Shown here: in pieces, positions 36,657 through 44,919 of the stretch
Layout of the letters: each line of letters begins with the position of its first letter
Position numbering within the stretch: the first letter of the stretch is position 1
Notes under the pieces: generated by a model
Told to the model about the DNA's origin: nothing
Databases searched by the model: none
Seen by the model: the letters and a program-made list of their open reading frames with translations, nothing else
Position numbers and translations under genes: made by a program
Assembly: GCF_009651005.1 (NCBI RefSeq)
Contig: NZ_WHVW01000001.1
Span: forward strand, 143,720 to 207,719
Origin: Sporosarcina obsidiansis
GTDB lineage: Bacteria; Bacillota; Bacilli; Bacillales_A; Planococcaceae
Direction: 5' to 3'
DNA: 64,000 nt

Positions 36657-37769
36657 ATGCACATGACCAACTCGGGAATGATGACAACGATGAGTGGAGT
36701 AAGCTATGAGCAATTTGGTAAAGAAGTGCTTTGTACGCAAATTCGATTTTCTATGCTAGATGCCGTGTTTGAGGTAGACCACGAAGTGCAACGACAGCTG
36801 GATCCTCGAAAACGGAAAGATATTCGGAATTATATTTTAGAGTGTTTAGAAAAGGGCGAGCCGTTTTATTTTTCACCATTTGTATTTTCAAGTAGAGGGA
36901 ATATCAAGGAAACGAGTAATGGATTTAACTTAAAACCGGGAAGTAAATTATATGTCCTTGATGCACAACACAGAACATCTGCTCTATCTTCAGCGGTTAG
37001 TCATTTGAAATCTCGTAAGGAAGCGGCAGAGGAAGCCGGAAATTGGAATGATGCGAAAAAAGTACAAGGCTACTTAGAGATACTTACCGCTTACCCGGTA
37101 ACTGTCCAAATTTATCTGAACTTGAATCAGCAGCAGGAGCGACAACTGTTCACGGATCTGAACGCAGAACGCAAGGAAGCACATCCAGGACTATTGCTTC
37201 AGTATGATCAGCGAGATAAATATACAGAGCTCACACGAAGCATAGCGAATGAACTGCAATTAACCATGGAAATTGAACACAAAAGATCTCGGTTGACTGA
37301 ACAAAATACAGCGATTACCTCGTTAATTACAATGCGGAAATGCTTACTTGCGATGTTTGAAGGCATTCTTACCGTTAAGACAGGCGATCCTTATTTTCGG
37401 GGCTGCAAAGAAAGGGACGTACCGGAAATAGCGAAAGCGTTTTTTACTTCTTGGCAACAGCTATTTCCTAAGAAAATGAACGATCGAAAAAAATACGCTT
37501 GCGGCGTGACAGGTGTTCAAGTCGCTTTAGCTTACACTGTGTATATGTTGATGCGTGAACAATCCATTTCGCATATGGAAGCCATTCAACTCACTCAATT
37601 ACTAAAGAAAAAATGTACGTGGAAGCACGATGATCCTGCATTTAAGCACATGTACGATAAAGAGTCTGGACAAGTACGAAACCATTCGAATTCTACGGCA
37701 GTAAAGCGGACGATGAAGGAATTTTTGTTGCTCATTCATGAAGAAAGGAAGAGATCAAATGCTCGTTAA
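36657..37769 (+). CDS. DGQHR-domain (DndB-like) protein 1
   Basis: Protein of 370 residues. GGGGGG at 36645-36650 favours ATG 36657 (ATG 36663 is also possible). The DGQHR signature appears as VLDAQHRTSAL near residue 105, with an upstream DPRKRKDIRNYILECLEKGE region and a downstream NLNQQQERQLFTDLNAERKE region, all typical of the DndB/DGQHR family. DndB is the repressor of DNA phosphorothioation operons, but no dndA, C, D or E is present here. Related DGQHR proteins occur in other contexts with unknown function. It is the first gene of a tight operon, overlapping the next gene by 11 bases. Confidence 0.85.
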   Translation: MHMTNSGMMTTMSGVSYEQFGKEVLCTQIRFSMLDAVFEVDHEVQRQLDPRKRKDIRNYILECLEKGEPFYFSPFVFSSRGNIKETSNGFNLKPGSKLYVLDAQHRTSALSSAVSHLKSRKEAAEEAGNWNDAKKVQGYLEILTAYPVTVQIYLNLNQQQERQLFTDLNAERKEAHPGLLLQYDQRDKYTELTRSIANELQLTMEIEHKRSRLTEQNTAITSLITMRKCLLAMFEGILTVKTGDPYFRGCKERDVPEIAKAFFTSWQQLFPKKMNDRKKYACGVTGVQVALAYTVYMLMREQSISHMEAIQLTQLLKKKCTWKHDDPAFKHMYDKESGQVRNHSNSTAVKRTMKEFLLLIHEERKRSNAR

Positions 37770-38802
37770 TGAGGTGTTTTCCAAAAAACAAACGATTGTA
37801 GTTTATTCGGTGAAAGAGTTAACGGAAATGTTGGCAGATGAACGACTCGTCTTGCGAGACATTAATAAAGGACAAGTCTTAATGATACGAAGGTATATCG
37901 TGGATAATATAGAGGAAGAACAGATTTATCTGCCACCGATTGTTGCTAGAATTGAGTCAGGAAGTTTAGACGATGGGAAGCCAGATAAGCTAATTATCAT
38001 CGATGGAACGCAGAGGGTGAAGGCGCTTACTCAATTAGAGGCAGCTACTTCACGGTTGATCAATAGCGAGGATCCCAAAGAACAAAAGCGAGGGTTTACG
38101 TTACATTATATGTTACATGACATACAAGTCGCCGTGCAGATTTTCGAAGGACTAACAACATCTGAGGCAGACCAACTATACATTGATTTAAACACGAAAG
38201 GGAAAAAGGTTTCGTTATCAAAACGTATCGCCTATGACTCTAGAAATGAGATTAATCAGCTAACGAATAAAGTGCTAAAGCATAATCGATTGTTGCGAAA
38301 AGCGGGAGTAGAGCAGGAGAAGATTGCGGTTCTACGACCGAAAAATAAAAATTTGCTCTCCTTATCTCAGTTACGTCGACTGACAGGCTATTTTATGACG
38401 GGAAAACCTGTTACGGGTAAACTCAATATGAGTAGTGAAAATATTGTACATACGGAAGAAGTGTTCGATTTGATCAACAGTTGGTTTGATGAACTATTTG
38501 AACTGTATCCCGCTGATAAGATCGGAGACTATGAAGAGTCGATGCTTGCGAGTTTTCCTTTGCTATCGGCGTTGGCTCAGTATGCCTATGAGGGGCTCGA
38601 ACAAGAAACATTTGAGACGAAACGGGAAATGATTCAGCATCGGATGCAACGTCTAGCACATATTGATTGGTCACGAGATCAAGAGATTTGGAGAAAATTT
38701 GACGGTACGATCAAAGGAAAGGCGAAATATTATTATCTACATCATGATAAGAAAACGAATGACGCATTGGTGAGTTGGCTTCGCCTTGAAGGAGGTGAGT
38801 GA
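37759..38802 (+). CDS. DGQHR-domain (DndB-like) protein 2
   Basis: Protein of 347 residues starting at ATG 37759 behind AAGGAAGAG (an earlier ATG at 37738 has no site). The DGQHR motif is IIIDGTQRVKAL near residue 85, preceded by DINKGQVLMIRRYIVDNIEE and followed by LTTSEADQLYIDLNTKGKKV, the same order as in its neighbour. The two proteins are distant paralogues and probably form a complex or act together. The stop overlaps a small ORF (TGATG). No phosphorothioation genes lie nearby. Confidence 0.85.
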   Translation: MLVNEVFSKKQTIVVYSVKELTEMLADERLVLRDINKGQVLMIRRYIVDNIEEEQIYLPPIVARIESGSLDDGKPDKLIIIDGTQRVKALTQLEAATSRLINSEDPKEQKRGFTLHYMLHDIQVAVQIFEGLTTSEADQLYIDLNTKGKKVSLSKRIAYDSRNEINQLTNKVLKHNRLLRKAGVEQEKIAVLRPKNKNLLSLSQLRRLTGYFMTGKPVTGKLNMSSENIVHTEEVFDLINSWFDELFELYPADKIGDYEESMLASFPLLSALAQYAYEGLEQETFETKREMIQHRMQRLAHIDWSRDQEIWRKFDGTIKGKAKYYYLHHDKKTNDALVSWLRLEGGE

Positions 38803-38933
38803 TGTGTGAGGAAATGGAAACGAAGAATCCCCGAGTGTTGATAGTCTGGGCAGACCCACTCGAGGATATAAGATTGGAGTATACCAATCTAGTAAGAGTA
38901 TACTCCTTTTTGATTAATTTCAAAAGCGTTTAA
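38802..38933 (+). CDS. possible 43-residue protein, translationally coupled
   Basis: ATG 38802 overlaps the stop of the second DGQHR gene and is preceded by AAGGAGGTGAG, the best ribosome site in this operon. The reading begins MCEEMETKNPRVLIVWADPL. It ends at TAA 38931-38933, just before comK. Against it: a terminator-like hairpin (38876-38912) lies within the frame. No family is recognised. Confidence 0.4.
   Translation: MCEEMETKNPRVLIVWADPLEDIRLEYTNLVRVYSFLINFKSV
38876..38912 (+). terminator. hairpin between the DGQHR operon and comK
   Basis: GGAGTATAC pairs with GTATACTCC around 13 bases, followed by TTTTTG. It would end the operon's message, or act as an attenuator before comK. Confidence 0.7.
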
Positions 38934-38953
38934 GAAAAAAGGAGGAAACGAAA

Positions 38954-39511
38954 GTGAAGACGACAACGGACTATGTAATGAACAAAGGTACTAGTGTGAT
39001 CTTTCCGGAATACAATGAGGACGGAAAGCTGCAATCTGTCGTAGTGGAAAACAACAGGTTATATAGAGTGGATCAAAAACCAACTACATTAGTTGATCAA
39101 AATCTTCGTTATTATGGGTCTAGTTTGCGAGGGGCAAAAGATGGAACACGTATGATCTTGGGGAATGTCATGATGTCACCTGTCGTCATAAACGAGAGAT
39201 TGAACCTGTATTGGTTTCCAAGCAAATCTCCGTATCGAGACGACTGTGTGTGGTTTGCACTTCAACATATTAAAGACTACAAAGCGATTGGAAATAAAAA
39301 GACAAGCATTACGTTACTTAATGGTACGAAATTTATGCTTGATTTAAGCAGCTACTCGTTTGAGGAAAGGTTCAATAACGCCTGTAGGTTGAAAACTTTA
39401 ATTGAGGGAAGAACCATTCAACTGATGGTTTGTGAATCTGAACAGGCAGCTTCATATTTGATCAGCAAAGATCGATGTGATCGGAATTATGAGGTGTTGG
39501 AGAGAGAGTAG
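38954..39511 (+). CDS. comK: competence transcription factor ComK
   Basis: DNA-binding activator of 185 residues, the master regulator of DNA uptake genes in Bacillus. The family pattern is clear: LRYYGSSLRGAKDGTRMIL, PVVINERLNLYWFPSKSPYR, WFALQHIKDYKAI and SFEERFNNACRLKTLIEGR, matching the order in B. subtilis ComK (FFGSSYAGRK, IFLFPT, WISHVHVKEF, SFENQVYRTAWLRTKF). AAAGGAGG before GTG 38954 sets the start. ComK acts as a tetramer on AT-boxes and normally activates its own gene. Length is close to that of B. subtilis ComK (192). It follows the DGQHR genes, separated by a hairpin, so partial co-transcription is possible. Confidence 0.9.
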   Translation: MKTTTDYVMNKGTSVIFPEYNEDGKLQSVVVENNRLYRVDQKPTTLVDQNLRYYGSSLRGAKDGTRMILGNVMMSPVVINERLNLYWFPSKSPYRDDCVWFALQHIKDYKAIGNKKTSITLLNGTKFMLDLSSYSFEERFNNACRLKTLIEGRTIQLMVCESEQAASYLISKDRCDRNYEVLERE

Positions 39512-39532
39512 TGACGTAGGGAGGAAAGGGAA

Positions 39533-39570
39533 GTTCTCTAATCGAGAAGTTATCGATTAGAGAACTTTTT
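39533..39570 (+). terminator. terminator of comK
   Basis: GTTCTCTAATCG pairs with CGATTAGAGAAC around AGAAGTTAT, followed by TTTTT. Confidence 0.9.
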
Positions 39571-39706
39571 AATTCTCATTAAATAAGAGATACTTACAGT
39601 CTAGCTGCAATCCATTAATTAGTCCTTATGAATCAATAATATAGACTCAATAAATTTACTATATGTGTTAATATAGGTATATATTTTAAGAGAGAACAGT
39701 GATGGT

Positions 39707-42277
39707 GTGAGAAAAAGAAGTAGTTATCCTTTAACTTTGATGGTATTTTTGCTTGGTATATTGGGGCTTTTCCAAATTGAAGCGAAGGCAGAAACTAAAG
39801 ATGAAGGAAAAGAAATGGAGCTAGTAGTTGAGTATGCGGATCATCATCAATCGCTTTCTGAAGACTTTTCTTTGACAGAAGTAGAGGCGCGAGAGGAAAT
39901 AGCACCAAACGTAGAGTTGTGGCGCATTGCAGATAATGCTGATCTACATGAGATAAGAGATTAATTGCTAGAGGATCCAACAATTGTGAGTGTCGAGCCT
40001 AATTATGAGCGACAGTTATTCGTTTCAGTAAATGATCCATATATTGGTTACCAATGGTGGGTTTCACAGGTTCAACCACAATCCATTTGGTCTAGAAAAG
40101 GAAGTCAGCAGAAAAATATAGTCGTTGCTGTCATTGACTCGGGTATAGCAACGAATCATGAAGATTTGCAAGGACGTATTCAACCGGGGGGCTATAACTT
40201 TTATAGCAATAATACAAATGTCTCGGACGTTCATGGGCATGGAACAATGGTGGCGGGTGTCATCTCGGCTACTTCTGGTAACGGAATCGGTATTTCTGGG
40301 ATTACGGGCGCTTATAATATCAAAGTATTGCCTCTAAAAGTGTCTCATGCGAGTGGAAGTAGCCGTGTATCTGATATTGTGAAAGCGATTGATTATGCGA
40401 TATCAAGTAAAGTAGATGTAATAAATCTTAGTTTAGGAAGCGCACAGTCTTCTTCGGCTGAAAATGCTGCTGTTCAACGAGCGATTCAAGCGGGGATTAC
40501 AGTAGTCGCTGCAGCTGGTAACGAAGCGTTAAAAGGAAATTCGATTAGTTATCCGGCTTCTTATGAACATGTCATATCAGTTGGCGCAGTGGATCAGCAA
40601 AATAGTCGCGCTGCCTTTTCGAATTACAATCCGTATGTAAGTGTAGTGGCGCCTGGTACCGAAATCTATACAACTGATCTCAGTAATAGCTATAGCTCGG
40701 TAAATGGAACATCGTTTTCAGCTCCCATGGTCGCAGGAGCTGCTGCAATAGCCAAGTCGCTACAACCTGATGTTACGCCCCAACAAATTAAGGGATTGTT
40801 GGAAGACACGGCAACAGACTTAGGGAATCCAGGGAAAGATTCGCATTTTGGTGCGGGGCTGTTGAATCTAGAAAGATTAAATTCAAAACTAACCACGACT
40901 GATGCACATATACCTGTGAGCAGTATTGAATTGAATACGACTACTTTGACAATTGATTTAGATCAAACCAAAAGTAGCGCAAGTATGGAATCCAATGATA
41001 TAGAAGAATTAGAAAGCATGCGTAGTCAAGCAGCGATTGAATACGAAAGAGAGCCAAACGATTCTTTCTTGACAGCTAACCCGTTGACTCTAGGTAACGG
41101 CATGGTCGGATCGATCACGAGGTATTATTTTGATGTAGATCATTACCGATTTACGTTACATTCACAGGGGAGACTTTCGTTATTGGCAGGGTGGGTTGAA
41201 AATTCACTAATTAGCCATTGGGATAATAAATATTTAATGATAGGCATCTATAATGCTCAACAGCAATTAATAGATGTTGCCAGATTGCGCACCTTATCAG
41301 ACGGTGAACAGGCGATGTACTATTCTGATGAATTGCCAAAAGGTACGTATTATCTAGTCGTTTTACAATCATCACCGTATCAATACGTTTTTACCAATGA
41401 ACGGTACTTGATCAGTTCCTTGTTTACGCCAAATAGAGAACCAGAACCAACACCTGAGCCGAAGCCTGTATTTTCATTTGATAAAGCTTTTATGCAACTT
41501 GGACAACTCAAGCCATTCGTGACAAATATAGAGACGACGGGCAAATTGAGTTCATCCACACCACAAGTTGCGACAGTAGATTCAAAAGGAAATGTACAAG
41601 CAGTCGGTCATGGAGCTACTACTATTCGCTATTCCAGCAATACCATTAGCAAGGAAGCACAAGTGAAAGTTTCTAGTAAATCCAATTCAGCTACAGCAGC
41701 GTTGTTCGAAAAAATCTTGCCGGCAAATGCAACGGATCAATCGGTAACTTGGACCTCATCGAATCCAGCTATCGCTGAAGTGGACGAACATGGCATTATC
41801 GTAGGGAAAAAAGTAGGAACGACAGTTGTTTCTGCAAAAACAAAAGATGGCGGATTGACGGCAAGCACGACGGTGACGGTCATAGGAAAAGAAGTACAAC
41901 CTGAATTCGTCGGTGATTTCCCTTCTATGACGGTAAAACAAGATAAAACTTTCACCATTACATTTAACAAAGAATTACAAGTAGGAAAAGATTACAGCAC
42001 AGATATTCTCATCGCGCGGTCACCAAACGGTAATGATGGGATTACTACATTCACCACAAAGGTAGATGCTTCATCGCCAAATAAATTATATATTACACCG
42101 AATTACAAATGGGATGAAGGAACGCATTACTTGACCGTTTCGAAGAATTTGCAAAATAAAAATTCAGCATCGTTAGCTAAAGATACTCGAATGAAGTTTG
42201 AGGTCCTAATGGATTTCCAAGTGATCGATACAATGGAAGTGCAGAATTATGAGCGGTTATTGGAAATGTTGCATTGA
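39707..42277 (+). pseudogene. exported subtilase interrupted by one in-frame stop
   Basis: Subtilase of about 856 codons whose only defect is TAA at 39962-39964. The 85 codons before it hold a signal peptide (ending near QIEAKA) and most of an inhibitor propeptide. The frame resumes immediately (LLEDPTIVSVEPNYERQ), so Gln (CAA) to TAA is the simplest explanation. The catalytic domain is intact: VIDSGIATNHEDL, HGHGTMVAG and GTSFSAPMVAG. A bacterial pre-peptidase-like domain (YEREPNDSFLTANPLTLGNG), Big_2-type domains (SVTWTSSNPAIAEVDEHGII) and a final SbsA/Big_5-like module (FTITFNKELQVGKDYS) follow. The TTG after the stop lacks a ribosome site, and a product from it would not be exported. Start GTG 39707 has a weak site. 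Confidence 0.88.
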
Positions 42278-42338
42278 GGATAAGTACAGTGCATATTTAC
42301 TTGAAATCAAAAATTTAAAACTGCCGTATTTTAAAAAA

Positions 42339-42380
42339 GGTCCTCTACTCAAGCAATCATCGAGTAGAAGACCTTTTTTC
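42339..42380. terminator. terminator between subtilase and thiY relic
   Basis: GGTCCTCTACTC pairs with GAGTAGAAGACC around AAGCAATCATC, followed by TTTTTT. The preceding AAAAAA makes it bidirectional, serving both converging genes. Confidence 0.88.
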
Positions 42381-42404
42381 ATTCACTATAGCTAAGCGTT
42401 CGCG

Positions 42405-43419
42405 TCAAGACTCCACCCCAACAATCATCTCATCCACTTCCGGCTTACTCGTAATCAGCCCTATCTCCTGCAACCAATTACGCACTTCTTCCCAAGAAGT
42501 TTCATCTAACTCACCGAATTCGGTATTATCTGAATGCATCTTTGGTAATAGTACTTTCAAGCTCTCGGTTTCGATTGCTTTTTTTAACGGGAAATTCGCT
42601 TTGTCTTGATTTCTGAGCAGTATATCGAGGGCTTCTTCTGGATTTTCTTTCATAAATTCGAATCCTTTTTTCGCAGCTCTCCAGAACGCTTGGATGGCTT
42701 CTTGGTCTTTGTTCCATGTGTCATCGCTCGTGACGAGGACGATTTCACTGTAGTTCGGCACACCATATTCTACAGGATTGAACTGGCGAGTTTTGAATCC
42801 TTTGCTTTCTAAGACAGGCACTTCATGATTGATGAATGTCCCTGTGACCGCATCGACTCGTTCGGAGACAATAGAAGACTCCAGTTCGAAACCGACGTCA
42901 ATCATTTGGATTTTGTCATAGTCGCCGCCATCATGCGTGACAATCGTTTTCATGAGTGCTTCATTCAATGGAATCCCAGGGTAGCCGATTTTTTTTGCCT
43001 TCCAAGTCTTTTGGTGACTGAATCGGACTGTCTTCTAGCATCACGGTATAATTTAGCGGTTCGCGCACGATAGACGCAATCGCTTTGACGGGAACTTGTT
43101 CATTGGCTTGTGCCAAAATAACATCTGGTTGGTAGTACAGTCCTAACGTAACTTTACCAGCTGCCGCCAAATTCATTGGATCGGTAGGGTTGGCTGGAAA
43201 TTGAATATCGACCTCAACATTTTCTGCATCAAAAAAGCCTTTTTCCTGTGCCACATACAAATAGCTATGTATAGCATTTGGATACCAGTCGAGCATGATG
43301 CTGACTTTTTTCTTCTTGTCAGATGACGGCTTCTCTGCCTACTTGTCGGAGTCTGCGTTGTCGCAGCCAGCGAGCAGCAAAAGAAAAAAGGTGAAATTGA
43401 GTAACAAGCGTTTTTTCAT
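42405..43419 (-). pseudogene. thiY: ThiY-like substrate-binding lipoprotein, disrupted
   Basis: Relic of an NMT1/THI5-type periplasmic-binding lipoprotein for a thiamine pyrimidine precursor. The lipobox LLLAGC follows ATG 43419. A stop interrupts DNADSDK*AEKPSSDK. The main part (MLDWYPNAIHSYLYVAQEKG, FPANPTDPMNLAAAGKVTLG) reaches a frameshift near 42965-42990 after DLEGK, and the rest (KIGYPGIPLNEALMKTIVTH to EVDEMIVGVES) lies in another frame. Two separate lesions mean it is dead. Its start overlaps the permease stop (ATGA). Confidence 0.88.
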
Positions 43420-44168
43420 TGGTGATTCCTCCATTGCAATAAAATTTTTTCCAATAAAACGATAAATAAAAAACAGAGTATACCTATCGCAGAAAGTAAA
43501 ACAATCGGTGCAAATACAGGCGTACTATCGAACTGCGTCATCATTCTGCGGCTGAAATAGCCATGCCCCGCCTGCGCGCCAAGCCATTCACCGATCGCTG
43601 CACCGATGACACTTAGTGTGACAGCGACTTTCAATCCTGAAAAGAACGAGGGCTTGGCGGAAGGGACGTCCAATTTAAAGAAGATATCCTTTTTGGACGC
43701 ACACATTGTCAACATCAATTCGCGCGAATTCCGATTGGATGACCGCAAGCCGTCGAAGACACTGACGGTGACAGGGGAAAAAGTGATGAGCACCGTGACC
43801 GCCACTTTACTCCAAATCGTGTAGCCGAACCATAGGACGAAAATGGGTGCGAGTGCAATGATCGGAATGGTTTGCGATGCAATTAAGATTGGATAAAACG
43901 CCTGCTCAATGGGTTTGTTCATATACATAGAAACAGCAAGTGCCGAGCCGACAACAATTGAGATCGTTAAGCCAAGTAAAATCGTCAAAGCAGTAGGGGG
44001 CAAGTGATGGAAAAACAGCTCGGCTTTTAATTCCCATAGTCTTACTAAAATTGCTGACGGTGAAGGAAAGAGAAAGCTTTTGTCATATAGTCTTGCGCTG
44101 ATTTCCCAAATGATGAGCAAGACGATGATGAGTGCGATCGACCACGTGTAAGATAATACTCTCCTCAT
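43416..44168 (-). CDS. thiX: ABC transporter permease, ThiX-like
   Basis: Membrane permease of 250 residues with about six transmembrane segments (SIALIIVLLIIWEIS, ALTILLGLTISIVVGSALAV, and others) and the EAA-like cytoplasmic loop region near SKKDIFFKLDVPSAKPSFFS. It would import a thiamine pyrimidine precursor together with ThiY and ThiZ. The frame is intact, but both partners are broken and no ribosome site precedes the ATG. It is probably a non-functional leftover or depends on a partner elsewhere. Confidence 0.82.
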   Translation of the reverse strand: MRRVLSYTWSIALIIVLLIIWEISARLYDKSFLFPSPSAILVRLWELKAELFFHHLPPTALTILLGLTISIVVGSALAVSMYMNKPIEQAFYPILIASQTIPIIALAPIFVLWFGYTIWSKVAVTVLITFSPVTVSVFDGLRSSNRNSRELMLTMCASKKDIFFKLDVPSAKPSFFSGLKVAVTLSVIGAAIGEWLGAQAGHGYFSRRMMTQFDSTPVFAPIVLLSAIGILCFLFIVLLEKILLQWRNHQ

Positions 44169-44247
44169 AAATCGTGGAAGGACGTGTATTTTTATGTGAT
44201 GGATAATGAAAAGAAACTTTGTCGAATTCCAATACAGTTTTTTTCAT
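44165..44247 (-). pseudogene. N-terminal stub of the ABC ATPase (ThiZ-like)
   Basis: On the minus strand, ATG at 44247 opens MKKTVLEFDKVSFHYPSHKN, a standard ABC-ATPase beginning, then runs directly into the permease start. The Walker A, signature and Walker B parts are missing, so about 220 codons have been deleted. Confidence 0.65.
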
Positions 44248-44350
44248 GCAGTGACCACATCTCTCTTCTTAAAATCGTGCACATGAAAAAAACACTTCTG
44301 TTGGCGAAGCGGTTTCATCACGTGGTGGCATACGAAGTCCACCCATATGA

Positions 44351-44425
44351 CCCACTTCCCTCCGCTAGTATTATCTAGTGCAGGTTCAAGGGTTTAAGGC
44401 AACGGCCAAAAGCACCCCTAGTGTT
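44351..44425 (-). promoter_or_regulatory. TPP riboswitch (THI element), degenerate
   Basis: Minus-strand reading contains ACTAGGGGTGC, then ACCCTTGAACCTG, CTAGATAATACTAG and CGGAGGGAAG in the order of a TPP aptamer. The usually invariant CTGAGA segment is not visible (GGCCGTTGCC stands in its place), so ligand binding may be lost. It precedes the thiazole/pyrimidine transporter relics, which fits thiamine control. Confidence 0.8.
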
Positions 44426-44631
44426 TATCCATCTCTTCTAGCTGCATAAAACTCCTATTATAGTCAAATGTATTTGTATGATTTTAAAAAATGATGATAC
44501 GATTTTGTTGAATGATGTTAAGCAACCGTTATTTGAATGCGTCAATAGACCTGATTGCTAACAAAGTCTATTGCTATTACTAAGTTATTTATATATTATG
44601 AAGATTAATAGAATAGTTTATTTTGGTTCTT

Positions 44632-44825
44632 TGTATCAGTTGCAAAGATGAAAAAGGAATCAGGTGAAAATCCTGAACGGTCCGGCCACTGTAAATGGAA
44701 AGCGGCTTCAAGAAACCACTGGTGAATCACTGGGAAGGTTGAAGTTGCGTTCGTATCCATAAGTCAGGAGACTTGCCAAAATAGAATGCTCACAGCCTTC
44801 CGGAGAAAGGTATGCATACTATATG
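44632..44825 (+). promoter_or_regulatory. cobalamin riboswitch
   Basis: The aptamer is recognisable from GGAATCAGGTGAAAATCCTG, CGGTCCGGCCACTGTAAATG, CACTGGTGAATCACTGGGAA and AAGTCAGGAGACTTGCC (the B12 box). A terminator at 44859-44897 sits between it and the ribosome site of the next gene, so binding of a corrinoid should stop transcription. Confidence 0.93.
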
Positions 44826-44858
44826 GTTCAAGTACCTGATCAATTGACTATATAATCT

Positions 44859-44897
44859 GCCCTTGTCTCTTTTAGGAGGCAAGGGCTTTATTTTATT
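44859..44897 (+). terminator. expression platform terminator of the B12 riboswitch
   Basis: GCCCTTG pairs with CAAGGGC, followed by TTTATTTTATT. It lies 7 bases before the AGGAGG of the controlled gene. Confidence 0.85.
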
Positions 44898-44919
44898 AAA
44901 AATAGGAGGTTGGAATAGT

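Noticed and set aside
36657-38802. A complete DNA phosphorothioation (Dnd) system
   Set aside because: Only DGQHR/DndB-like proteins are present; there is no DndA, C, D, E or restriction genes nearby.
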